A stretch of DNA of 56,916 bases from Cryomorphaceae bacterium (GCA_020832345.1 JAFIEY010000197.1:1-56916); one strand, 5' to 3'; shown: positions 8,728-17,399, counted from the first letter of the stretch. Numbers and translations are program-made. Notes: generated from the sequence alone by a model not told the origin.

Positions 8728-10314
8728 CTAACGCACCCTCACCTTCACCACATACCGTTTCTCCCCCACTACCTCAATGGTATATATGCCCGCGGGCAGA
8801 CCTTGAATGGACAACAAAACATGACGCTCTTGTACCCCGGTTTCTTCCATACGGGAGCGGCGGACTTCCCGGCCTTGCATATCGCGTAAGATGATTTCGT
8901 AATTACCGGCGGCTTTTTCCAGTTTTACATTGACCTCATTTACCGCCGGATTGGGATACACCGACAACCCCGTTTCCAGCGCAGGCAACTCCTCCACCGA
9001 AAGCCAGCTATCGTGACAATGATTGGGACCAAAGCAGCCGTTACTGTCCAAGCGGAAGGCATACGCAAATTGATGGGGGTCTGTTGGGTGATTGCGGAAA
9101 GATGGTATGGTCGCTGTGCCTACACCCACAAAACCATTATCTATAGTGGGGATTACCGTTTCCGCAACAACAACATCACCTCCACTTCGCCGACCATCTT
9201 CAAAATAGGGCTCTTTCCACCAAAGACTATCGCCTTGTTCGCTTACCCGTAATACCACCGTATTATAACCTGGCAAAAAAATGGCTGCCGAAAAAACAAA
9301 ACCCCCACTTTTTACAGGTTCCAAACTTCCAGGGCCTGCTTGTTCTATATCCGGTGAACCAATAAGTTTATCAATTAAAATATTGCCATCCCAATCAAAC
9401 TTCACAAAGCGGTAATCGCCTTTCCACCACTGGTCTGTACACCAAAAACCATTGGGACCGCAATCCAAAACCCGAGAATACATGACCACTACGTTGCTGT
9501 CTTGAGCCAAGGCCAAATACGGTTGACCTCCCTGAATATTATAATTATCTCCCGGTGCCTTCTGAATATATGTTGGAAAAAAATGCTCCCAAATAATGGC
9601 TCCGGCACTATCAATTCGCGCAACATACTCATATTTATCGTTACCGACTCCCCGAATTCTTGCTGATCCCGAGATAAAAAATGTACCATCAGCTTTTGGT
9701 ATGATATCATTAATTATTCTTGCTTTATTATCAGGTTCTTCCAATACTGCCTCCCAAATTATATCAAAATTGGGCGTAATTTTTGCGATATACCCTTGTA
9801 ATGTCCAGGGGGTGGGTTGATATAAATATCCTGACAACAAAATATTGCCATCCTCTAGAGTTTTAATTTTTGACATGCTAAATCCTTCCCAACGGGTATT
9901 ACCCGAATCAGGGTAAAACTGTCGAATTAATAAAGTATCTAGTTGAGGAAAAACTTGCCATCGAATAAGATATGCCTTGTCTGGTGCATTAAAAATATCA
10001 TCTCTAACAAATGAAACAACAGTGCTGTCTGGTAAAGTAGCCATAGCTCCTCTTCGGCCCATAAAAGGATAATTAAATCTCGTAATGCTTAATGAATCAA
10101 TCACATTACCATTCTTATTTATATGATAAAGTCGTATCCCATTATTCTCTTGAAAGTAGTTGTGGTTAGAATCAAAAACATAGGAGGTATCTGGAAGTTC
10201 TGTCACTGAATTAGCCCAAAACCCTGGATACACCTCAATAAACCCGTTCTCAAATTGCGCGTGCGCAAAACTGCAAAGTATGGACAAAAATACTGTTATA
10301 TTAATAAGTTTCAT
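8728..10314 (-). CDS. Secreted protein with T9SS C-terminal sorting tail
   Basis: 528 residues. Signal peptide MKLINITVFLSILCSFAHAQ. The body holds repeated stretches of the type GNILLSGYLYQ and GFVGVGTATIP, spaced like a beta-propeller (Kelch/WD-like) of the kind common in Bacteroidota cargo proteins. The last ~85 residues are a T9SS type A sorting domain: LSVYPNPAVNEVNVKLE, a middle strand YEIILRDMQGREVRRS, and the end LPAGIYTIEVVGEKRYVV. It would be exported by Sec, then by T9SS, and attached to or released from the surface. The function of the body is unknown. Upstream is another T9SS cargo gene with a hairpin between. Confidence 0.85.
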   Translation of the reverse strand: MKLINITVFLSILCSFAHAQFENGFIEVYPGFWANSVTELPDTSYVFDSNHNYFQENNGIRLYHINKNGNVIDSLSITRFNYPFMGRRGAMATLPDSTVVSFVRDDIFNAPDKAYLIRWQVFPQLDTLLIRQFYPDSGNTRWEGFSMSKIKTLEDGNILLSGYLYQPTPWTLQGYIAKITPNFDIIWEAVLEEPDNKARIINDIIPKADGTFFISGSARIRGVGNDKYEYVARIDSAGAIIWEHFFPTYIQKAPGDNYNIQGGQPYLALAQDSNVVVMYSRVLDCGPNGFWCTDQWWKGDYRFVKFDWDGNILIDKLIGSPDIEQAGPGSLEPVKSGGFVFSAAIFLPGYNTVVLRVSEQGDSLWWKEPYFEDGRRSGGDVVVAETVIPTIDNGFVGVGTATIPSFRNHPTDPHQFAYAFRLDSNGCFGPNHCHDSWLSVEELPALETGLSVYPNPAVNEVNVKLEKAAGNYEIILRDMQGREVRRSRMEETGVQERHVLLSIQGLPAGIYTIEVVGEKRYVVKVRVR

Positions 10315-10327
10315 ATTGTATTATATA

Positions 10328-10356
10328 ATAGCACCCCGAAAATTTCGGGGTGCTAT
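10328..10356 (-). terminator. Terminator-like hairpin downstream of the 1240-codon T9SS gene
   Basis: Perfect inverted repeat with 14-base arms (atagcaccccgaaa and its complement) and a one-base loop. It lies between the stop of the gene at 10372 and the start of the gene at 10314, both on the minus strand. The following minus-strand sequence is A/T-rich but is not a pure T tract. Confidence 0.65.
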
Positions 10357-10371
10357 AAAATTAACAAATTA

Positions 10372-13300
10372 TTATTTACGTTGCTGAATTTGGAGCTTTT
10401 CCGTACCCAACAATTCGCCGTTTTCTCTGAAGAGTTTAAGCACATACATGCCTGTAGCCAATGATGGCAACTCGATGAGTTCTGCGCCTTCTACTTTGGC
10501 TTCAAAGCTGGAAGCGCATACCACCCTACCACTCATATCAAAAATTTGGTAGGTGGTTTTTCCACCAATACCGGTCGTTTGATAATGCAATGTGGTAAAA
10601 TCATTTGCCGGGTTGGGGTACAACCTTAAATGATTAGGCGATTTTTTCTCCACTTTAGCCGGATCTTGTACATTTCGCTTATGTGGCGGACTGCCCATGG
10701 GATAATAGGTGGGGTCAACCAAAAGAGAATCTTGCAATCCTTCTAAGGCAAGCATAAAGTGTGCTGTAGCTGCTGCCGCATTTTGGCTTCCACTTTCGAT
10801 GGCTTTTAGTGCTGCAATTTGCCCACTGCTCAGTGTATCATCTTTGGCAAATATAATTTCATACACTTCTTTGATGGCATCAAATTCATCTTTAAGAAAA
10901 CCATTCCCTACGGCAGGATGTTCCACCATATCGTCCAATGCTTCACTCACACCGGATAAGCCTTCTGCATGGAGCAACAACGCTTTTTGCAAATAATAAT
11001 GGGGCATATCCATCAGATCGTAAATGGCAATGGCACTATCTACGGCAGTTAATAATTCACCACTGGCGTAATCTTCGCCGAGCATGTCAATCAATTGGTT
11101 GGCCATGCGTTCAGCCTCCAATTGCTTGCCCACAATACGGGCTTGCAGTAATTGTTTGGCACCAATATAATCGGAACCGTTAAGAATATCATCAATCATA
11201 AACTGAGGCAGTGGAGGGGTGCGGTTGAGAACTTCATCCCAAACCGCCTGATTTATGTACGATTCCGGATTCTCAATAAGGATATTGCGCAAAAGAATAT
11301 CCGGAAATCCCTCTCTATGAATGATTTCTATTAAGGCTTCCTCAGATAAATATGGAGATTCAGCCATGAGGTTGATGTATAAATCATAAAATTCGGATTC
11401 GGGCGTTGTGAAAATTTCTGCGATGAGTTCCGGTGTGCTTCCTCCATCTATTAAATCCCCAAGAAAAACTCGATCGCTTTCAATTTCTTCCATTTGTACG
11501 CGCAAGGAAGCCAGATCGGAAATGGTTACTCCGCCCTGATTTAAGTTAGATGGGCAAGAAATATGTTCAGAAAAATCGACATCAGCTGGAGAATTCACCA
11601 CATCATGAATATGATCATACCTCGGCTCTACCCTTGGTTCTGAGATTGGGTCATGCGAAAAATAGATAATATCATAACTGCCGTCGGCATTGTACTCAAA
11701 ATCATAATACCCACTGGTGCTGTTGGTATGGCTAAAACGATTTCCCGCAAGCAAATGGTTGATGATTTCATTTTGTTCATTTCGCTGAATCCGTCCCTGA
11801 TATCCCGCCAGCGTATTCTGCTTGCTATTTATGGGTTCCGGAGCGTAAATATCGTACTCGCCATCCGTAAAGTCATTGCACCGCAATTGCAAGCCTTCGC
11901 GTGAATAATAATTATTACCATTATTATCCACCCCTACCCTATTGAATTCCAACGCTAGGATACCGAGATCGAGTTCTTCAAAGGTGTTTTTATAGATTTG
12001 GTCGGAGGCCGTGAGTGTATTATTAACAATTAGACCAATGGGTTCGCGAATTACACTGGGATTGGGATTGGGAATGGGAACTAGAAGTGGAGGTGGAGGC
12101 ATCACCATTGCAGAGGCAATAGTAAATAAGTTTTCCTCAATGGTAAATGACCGGGAGTTGTGCACATACAGACCATAAGGATGGTTTGACATAAATGGGC
12201 TTTCTGTATTAACACCTTCCGGAATAATCAATGTGTTTTGTGTAAAAGTCAAATTATTTGATTGATCATTGAAATACGCACCATAGAAATTATTATAAAA
12301 AGTGGTGTTATTTACCCTTATTGACTTCAAAGGATGGCTTTTTTTACTTGAGGTAATCCCTCTTTGGTAACCGGCAATTATTGAAGGAAACGGCTCCATA
12401 CACTCCGGATCATCACAAAATATATTAAGCGTGTAAGTTGCATCAATAGACACAATCGCATCTCCCCTATGTCCGTGAAAACCTTCTACATCGGTAATGG
12501 TGTTGATGAACTCACAACCGCGAATTTGGATACCGTTTACTTTATACATAGTAATACCCAGTGGTTTACTGGGAAAAGGATAATCATCATCGTGAATGAT
12601 TTTACATTTTCTAAAGTATGACAAATCATTTGCAAGGTGGGTTCCGTGATTATTATAGTACCTTAGAAACTGAGCCGTTCTTCTACAATTAATAAACTCT
12701 GTGTCCTCAGCAAAAATAATAGAACCCATGCTGGAATAATCACCCACTTCCTCAGTACCAAAGTCTCTATGAAAATTATTGAAGGCATTGTGGGCTTTTA
12801 CAATTTTAGCGTTTTTTAATTCAATCACTGCTTGATTTTGAAATGTCTGAGGAGCGCTTGAATTTCCTTGCCCATGAATCCCCTGCCAAGGCCAATAAGA
12901 ATAATATCCCTCAAGGGATGTGTTTTCAACCAACAACTTGCTTCCAGCTTCCACACTTATTCCCGGTAAAAATTTACTATCGTCAAAAATAATTTCATTG
13001 TTGTAACCACTAGAAAGATCTTGGGTTCTCAAAATACCCTGAAAATGACCCTGAAAATAAGAAGGCCCATAAATCAATCCTGGAGCAAAATCAATCCTGT
13101 TATTTACGGTAAATGTGGCATTGTCTTTTACAACAATTCTTAAAGTTGCTGCCGGTTTATCCCAGGTAGTATTTGAATTAATTTCTGCAAACATTGGAAC
13201 CAACATAAAATTATCAAAATCCAAGGTCGAGTTACTGGTTAAGCAATTATATAAATCCGCGTCATTAGCAAAATTATATCGAATTTTTCTTGCTTGCTCC

Positions 13301-14094
13301 TCCGTCAAGTTCCTTGTTAAAGTAATATTAGGATTATTTATGGTCATAATGTTTTTTAAATCAGCCACCATGTTTCCACCGGAAGTTTGACAAATAAAAT
13401 CTCCCGAATAGTTACAGTTGTTTTCTTCTTCAACAAAATACCCAATTGACCCAGGCACTAATAAATGGAAATTAGTAGGGAAAAGACCCATTTGAATGCC
13501 TAACACCCCCCCTGTTGCACCAGTTAGGATTTCTTCAACGTTAGATTGATCGGGAAAAGCAATTGATGCGAGTAAAGCAGGAATACTTTCAAAATGGATG
13601 TGAACACCATTTGAAGAAGGATAACTGAAAAATGGACCATTGGTTAAAACAAGAACTGGATCAAAAATCGCAATATTTAAGGCATTTGGAGCTATGTTTC
13701 CAGATTGATTTGTAAAATAATCATGATGTAGCTCATCTAAATAATTCAAGCCTCCATAAACCTGATGGTTTATTTGATTTAAAAAATTGATTTGTATGTC
13801 CTGATCACCGTAAATTTCCTCCACCTCGCTAATGACGTTATCAATAACTGTGGCAGGCACAGAGTTTGTATTCAAGTGTACATAATGTATTTGTACATTT
13901 ACTTCTATGATTCCGGGAATAAAGGGTACTGGCCAACGATATATATAGTTTTCTTGTAAGGCACTTTCAATTTCAGTGTCATAGGACACTCCATTACCAA
14001 TTAAACTTTGGTCATGATAGGATAAATCCTCTGCGCCTCCGCTTCCATGTGGATGAATTAAATTATTAAAATTTGATGAAGACCTTTGACTCAT
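10372..14094 (-). CDS. Large T9SS cargo protein, pseudo-M43 domain plus beta-helix; probably phase-variable
   Basis: 1240 codons from the internal ATG at 14094, which lacks a signal peptide. The same frame stays open upstream to a stop at 14197-14199 and codes a signal-peptide-like segment (FRKALCIAGSFLALFCL), but without a start codon. An ATG at 14216 (MKKFYF), just below a promoter, is out of frame by two because of an 8-bp repeat tract at 14164-14198. Domains: M43-like region (about 60-275) with the zinc motif replaced (196-206), a long right-handed beta-helix-like region (about 310-790), a helical region (860-1130), and a T9SS tail (LRLYPNPANDFTTLHY to LQIQQRK). Likely a surface or secreted protein, here in an OFF state. 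Confidence 0.8.
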   Translation of the reverse strand: MSQRSSSNFNNLIHPHGSGGAEDLSYHDQSLIGNGVSYDTEIESALQENYIYRWPVPFIPGIIEVNVQIHYVHLNTNSVPATVIDNVISEVEEIYGDQDIQINFLNQINHQVYGGLNYLDELHHDYFTNQSGNIAPNALNIAIFDPVLVLTNGPFFSYPSSNGVHIHFESIPALLASIAFPDQSNVEEILTGATGGVLGIQMGLFPTNFHLLVPGSIGYFVEEENNCNYSGDFICQTSGGNMVADLKNIMTINNPNITLTRNLTEEQARKIRYNFANDADLYNCLTSNSTLDFDNFMLVPMFAEINSNTTWDKPAATLRIVVKDNATFTVNNRIDFAPGLIYGPSYFQGHFQGILRTQDLSSGYNNEIIFDDSKFLPGISVEAGSKLLVENTSLEGYYSYWPWQGIHGQGNSSAPQTFQNQAVIELKNAKIVKAHNAFNNFHRDFGTEEVGDYSSMGSIIFAEDTEFINCRRTAQFLRYYNNHGTHLANDLSYFRKCKIIHDDDYPFPSKPLGITMYKVNGIQIRGCEFINTITDVEGFHGHRGDAIVSIDATYTLNIFCDDPECMEPFPSIIAGYQRGITSSKKSHPLKSIRVNNTTFYNNFYGAYFNDQSNNLTFTQNTLIIPEGVNTESPFMSNHPYGLYVHNSRSFTIEENLFTIASAMVMPPPPLLVPIPNPNPSVIREPIGLIVNNTLTASDQIYKNTFEELDLGILALEFNRVGVDNNGNNYYSREGLQLRCNDFTDGEYDIYAPEPINSKQNTLAGYQGRIQRNEQNEIINHLLAGNRFSHTNSTSGYYDFEYNADGSYDIIYFSHDPISEPRVEPRYDHIHDVVNSPADVDFSEHISCPSNLNQGGVTISDLASLRVQMEEIESDRVFLGDLIDGGSTPELIAEIFTTPESEFYDLYINLMAESPYLSEEALIEIIHREGFPDILLRNILIENPESYINQAVWDEVLNRTPPLPQFMIDDILNGSDYIGAKQLLQARIVGKQLEAERMANQLIDMLGEDYASGELLTAVDSAIAIYDLMDMPHYYLQKALLLHAEGLSGVSEALDDMVEHPAVGNGFLKDEFDAIKEVYEIIFAKDDTLSSGQIAALKAIESGSQNAAAATAHFMLALEGLQDSLLVDPTYYPMGSPPHKRNVQDPAKVEKKSPNHLRLYPNPANDFTTLHYQTTGIGGKTTYQIFDMSGRVVCASSFEAKVEGAELIELPSLATGMYVLKLFRENGELLGTEKLQIQQRK

Positions 14095-14163
14095 GCCTTC
14101 ATGAGGGCTAAGACAAAATAAAGCGAGGAATGAACCTGCAATGCAGAGTGCTTTCCTAAATTT

Positions 14164-14198
14164 GCTGGTGAGCTGGTGAGCTGGTGAGCTGGTGAGCT
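14164..14198 (-). repeat. 8-bp tandem repeat (4.4 units) in the 5-prime end of the T9SS cargo gene
   Basis: Four perfect units gctggtga plus gct on the plus strand. Eight is not a multiple of three, so gain or loss of one unit shifts the reading frame. The distance from the upstream ATG (14216) to the in-frame internal ATG (14094) is 122 bases; losing one unit gives 114, a multiple of three. The tract sits between the start codon and the signal-peptide coding segment, the usual place for a contingency repeat. Confidence 0.9.
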
Positions 14199-14250
14199 AA
14201 AATAAAACTTTTTCATGATTAAAAAAATTAAAAGATTAAAAAACTGTGTT

Positions 14251-14279
14251 CAAATTTAAAATATAATTTTGAAAATCAA
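14251..14279 (-). promoter_or_regulatory. Promoter of the phase-variable T9SS cargo gene
   Basis: On the minus strand TTG (14277-14279) is 18 bases from TAAATTTG (14251-14258), matching TTG-N17-23-TAnnTTTG. The start of transcription would be near 14246, about 30 bases before the ATG at 14214-14216. This supports that ATG as the true start rather than the internal one at 14094. Confidence 0.55.
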
Positions 14280-14550
14280 CGTGTTTTTGGTAAAAAATAT
14301 ATTAATTCATAGAAAGCCTTTAATAACGGTGGGTTGAGCGCAAGGCTAATAGGGAAAATTTGCGTGATTTGAAATTTTTTTACGCCCAAAAAAGTCGAAT
14401 TTTTTCCTAAAATTAAAAATCTACGTTTCAAAATGGACAATTTTTACCTTGTGTGCTCATCTTAACCACCTATCATGAAAATTTATCCTCAATAGCAATC
14501 TGCACTCAAATCAGCTTTTTTTATATTAAGTCATATTACACGCGTGCAAA

Positions 14551-14758
14551 AACACTAAAGCGTTTTGTTTTTTAACCGCAAAGGAGGCGCAGAGTTTCTC
14601 AAAGCGTTTTTTCAAAAAAACTTATGTTTTCTATGTGTCTATGTGGTAAAAAAAGAACCACGAAGTGGTTTCCCCAACCACATAGACACATAGAGCACAT
14701 AGAGGTTCACATAGAAGTTATTATAAAGCGTTTTTTAACCGCAAAGGGCGCAAGGGGT
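14551..14758. repeat. R2 repeat block B (about one unit, split around the junction)
   Basis: Begins in the middle part of a unit (aacactaaagcg), runs through the right arm and accacgaagtggt hairpin (near 14658), then a new left arm (aaccacatagacacatagag) and half of the next middle part. It ends immediately before the toxin fragment's stop. The bases from 14280 to 14550 hold nothing recognised. Confidence 0.85.
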
Positions 14759-14760
14759 TT

Positions 14761-15562
14761 TTAAATTAAACTGCGTTTAACCCAATTGATAAAATCTTCT
14801 TTAATAAAAGCCCATTGTTTCTCCTGCAAACAAACAGGATCAAAGTCTTCATCAGCTTGATTAAAATTTGTGAAATTCTGAATAATTAATTCACGATCAT
14901 GTGTATATGAATACCTTTTTTTGTGCAATTCCAGCATTCTTTCAAGTGTAAACATGGAATTAAGAGCATGCAAATCCCAAAAATCTTTTTTTCTACCTAT
15001 GCGCTGTATTACATCTATCTTCATAGCAACAATTTCCTCAATACTTGCCATTCTAATTGAATCTTCAACTTTGAGTCTGCTCTAAAAAGTCTCTTTCTGC
15101 CAAAATCTTCCTTGTCGGTAGATTTTTGAATCCTCACTAACAGCTGGTTAGCTGCGGTTCAAAAATCCCCTCCGCGTCGATTTTGATTGAAATCATCCTT
15201 TTTAGAGTGGACTCAACTTTTAATTTTGAAACAAAAGCATCCGTATATTAGACATCTAACTTTATGTTTTTTTCTTTGCTTTCTCCCACAAAATACAAAC
15301 GTCCTAATGCAGGCTCAATATCAAGAAAATCAACGTATTTGAAGTGGCTTTTTAAAAACCTGTTTATGGAATTAAAATCAACACTGCCGTATGTCACATC
15401 CGTAAAAAGGTCAATATCTACAGATTTCCGATGACCAATTTGCAAGCTTAGGGCTGTTCCTCCAACCAAACGAAAGGAATTCAACGATGTTGCCGTCATA
15501 AGCCTATATAAACATTCCAGAAGAAACGGATCAACAGTATGATAATAAAGCATGTTAGTCAA
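14761..15562 (-). pseudogene. AbiEii/AbiGii-type nucleotidyltransferase toxin, disrupted by R1
   Basis: Two halves of one gene. The N-terminal half (15248-15562) carries the nucleotidyltransferase core LVGGTALSLQIGHRKSVDIDLFT. The C-terminal half (open from an ATG at 15051) carries MASIEEIVAMKIDVIQRIGRKKDFWDLH, the conserved second block. They are separated by an R1 element at 15073-15214 with 6-bp duplications; removing it restores one frame (...VSKLKVEDSIRMASIEE). A TAA at 15248-15250 also interrupts the frame (LDV-stop-YTDAF), so the gene is doubly broken. The family transfers nucleotides, in some members to tRNA, and is paired with the antitoxin upstream. It is almost certainly inactive here. 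Confidence 0.88.
15073..15214 (-). repeat. R1 palindromic element, complete copy inside toxin gene
   Basis: 142 bp, in the opposite orientation to the copy at 2908. Ends gagtctgctctaaaaag and ctttttagagtggactc. It is flanked by a perfect 6-bp duplication aacttt (15067-15072 and 15215-15220). Because the interrupted gene can be reconstructed exactly, this copy fixes the element's boundaries and target duplication length. Confidence 0.95.
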
Positions 15563-15568
15563 AAAAAA

Positions 15569-16024
15569 TTACACCTCTGATTGTTCGCCTGTAATGGTAG
15601 CATTTATCTTTTCTCTGCCATAAAACCGCAATATTTCCTTTTTCTCTTCGGCATTACCTCGCTCAAAGACTCTATTAATAACAGCTTTATACTTCCTTTC
15701 CCAGTCTAAATTTTTAAAATCAGTATCCCAAAACAACGATGGCCTCAACAAAGAAAGATTCGGTTTATTAAGTTGATTTTTTTTGCGATTTTTTTCAATC
15801 TCATAATAGACCTGCAATACCGCTAATTCCCCTTCCTCAATATTTAATTTTTTTTCAATCTTAATTGCCAATGATGGATTCAAGGCCCGCTTTCCTTTTA
15901 TAATTGCATTTATGGTTTGTGGGTGCTCATCAATTGACAAAGCAAAAGTTCGCTGCCTAATATTCCGTTTTTTAAGCAGTCGGGCTAAAACAAACCCCGG
16001 GTGTATTCCTCTATAACTTCTCAT
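15569..16024 (-). CDS. HTH (XRE-type) antitoxin partner of the AbiEii-like toxin
   Basis: 151 residues from ATG at 16022-16024 (the frame is open further upstream, but this Met begins the typical MRSYRGIHPGFVLARLLKKR, seen in HigA-like antitoxins). A helix-turn-helix spans about residues 10-65 (RQRTFALSIDEHPQTINAII followed by LAIKIEKKL). The C-terminal part (LFWDTDFKNLDWERKYKAVI, then EIL.FYG) is the segment seen in antitoxins encoded next to nucleotidyltransferase toxins in Bacteroidota. It ends six bases before the toxin start, one operon. It stays intact although the toxin is broken, as expected if loss of the toxin came first and is tolerated. Confidence 0.8.
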   Translation of the reverse strand: MRSYRGIHPGFVLARLLKKRNIRQRTFALSIDEHPQTINAIIKGKRALNPSLAIKIEKKLNIEEGELAVLQVYYEIEKNRKKNQLNKPNLSLLRPSLFWDTDFKNLDWERKYKAVINRVFERGNAEEKKEILRFYGREKINATITGEQSEV

Positions 16025-16028
16025 TGTG

Positions 16029-16036
16029 CAAATATA
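16029..16036 (-). promoter_or_regulatory. Promoter -7 element of the antitoxin gene
   Basis: TATATTTG on the minus strand matches TAnnTTTG exactly, only four bases before the chosen ATG. If used, the transcript would start at or next to the start codon, a nearly leaderless mRNA. No TTG is seen at the right distance. Confidence 0.4.
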
Positions 16037-16133
16037 AGCAAATTTGTTTACTTTTAGATTCTCGTCATAAAGTCTATGAAAGGCGCGGATTTTAAACGAA
16101 GCATCATTAAACTGCACGCTAGCAACGCAAACA

Positions 16134-16166
16134 TCAACGCACCCTCACCACAAACCGTTTTCCCCC
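16134..16166 (-). pseudogene. 3-prime remnant of a T9SS cargo gene
   Basis: The minus strand reads GGKRFVVRVR then stop, matching the end of the intact T9SS cargo at 8728 (GEKRYVVKVRVR). The DNA also matches: aacgcaccctcacc, then a 6-base gap, then near identity through the C run. Upstream of these ten codons the sequence switches at once to R2 repeat, so the rest of the gene has been lost or replaced. Confidence 0.55.
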
Positions 16167-16800
16167 AAAGAGCGCAGAGTTTCGCAAAGCGGTTTTTCAA
16201 AAACACCTATGTTTTCTATGTGTCTATGTGGTAAAACAAAGAACCACTTCGGAGATCCCCAACCACATAGACACATAGAGCACATAGATTTTCACATAGG
16301 GGTTATTATTAAACGCTAAGCTTTTTGCGCAAAGTAGGCGCAGAGTTTCGCAGAGCGGTTTTTAAAAAAATACTTATGTTTTCTATGTGCCTATGTGGTA
16401 AAAAAAGAACCACGAAGTGGTTTCCCCAACCACATAGACACATAGAACACATAGATTTTCACATAGAAGATATTATTAAACGCTGAAGTGTTTTGTTTTT
16501 TTAACCGCAAAGAGCGAAAAGGAGCCGCAAATTTTCGCAAAGGGGTTTTTCAAAAAAACTTATGTTTTCTATGTGCCTATGTGGTAAAAAAAGAACCACT
16601 TCGGAGATCCCTAACCACATAGACACATAGACACATAGAGCACATAGAGGTTCACATAGAGTTTTTATTAAACGCTAAGGTGTTTGCTTTTTTAACCGCA
16701 AAGGGCGCAAAGGAGGCGCAGAGTTTCGCAAAGCGTTTTTTTGAAAAAACTTATGTTTTCTATGTGCCTATGTGGTTAAAGAAAGAACCACGAAGTGGTT
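16167..16800. repeat. R2 repeat block C (half a unit plus three units)
   Basis: Starts in the middle part of a unit, at the T9SS remnant, then three complete head-to-tail units of about 180 bases. The right-arm closing hairpin alternates between accacttcgg and accacgaagtggt. One left arm has an extra 9-base word (acacatagacacatagacacat near 16621), showing slippage within the arm. The block ends seven bases before the recX stop. Nothing else is seen in these 630 bases. Confidence 0.9.
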
Positions 16801-16807
16801 CCCCCGA

Positions 16808-17284
16808 CTACTGAAAAACCTCCTCCACTACCTCCCGAACCAATTCGTACTCAAAACCCCGACTGAATAAAAAACCTATTAATTTTTGCTTCCGGGTATA
16901 GGGGTTGTTGTCTTTTATTTTGGGGTATTTCCACTCCGCAATCCTGCGAAGTTGGGACATATATTCTTCATCGTCAATTCCCGCCAAGGCAATATCAATA
17001 CATGGCTGGGAAACATTTTTTAATCGAAGCCTATCCTTGATTTTCATCCGCCCCCAACCCTTTATCCTAAACTTTCCACTCGCAAAGGTTTCTGCAAATC
17101 GCAACTCGTTGACGTAATTGTTTTCAATCAACTCCACCATCAACAAATCAATCACCATGGGAATAAGTCCCATCTGCTCCAGCTTTTTCTTCACCTCCGA
17201 TTGCGAACGCTCCTGATAAGCACAGTAACGCATGATGGCCTCACGGGCTTCCTGAATGTCATATTTTTTATAGGATTGCTGCAT
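16808..17284 (-). CDS. recX: Regulatory protein RecX
   Basis: 158 residues, the typical length. RecX binds RecA filaments and restrains recombination and SOS induction. The three tandem three-helix repeats of the family are visible: AIMRYCAYQERSQSEVKKKL near residue 15, VNELRFAETFASGKFRIKGWGRMKI (about 58-82), and NPYTRKQKLIGFLFSRGFEYELV near the end. It stands alone, divergent from the prolyl oligopeptidase gene, with R2 repeats directly downstream. No recA neighbour is in view. Confidence 0.9.
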   Translation of the reverse strand: MQQSYKKYDIQEAREAIMRYCAYQERSQSEVKKKLEQMGLIPMVIDLLMVELIENNYVNELRFAETFASGKFRIKGWGRMKIKDRLRLKNVSQPCIDIALAGIDDEEYMSQLRRIAEWKYPKIKDNNPYTRKQKLIGFLFSRGFEYELVREVVEEVFQ

Positions 17285-17399
17285 GGTTTTCTTTTACGGT
17301 CGAAATATAGTTATTTTTTTAAGAATGCTCCAAATACTCGGCAAAAAATCCCAAAGACTTTTGTAATTTCGCCCCTCATCTTTAAAAAAATCAATCCCT

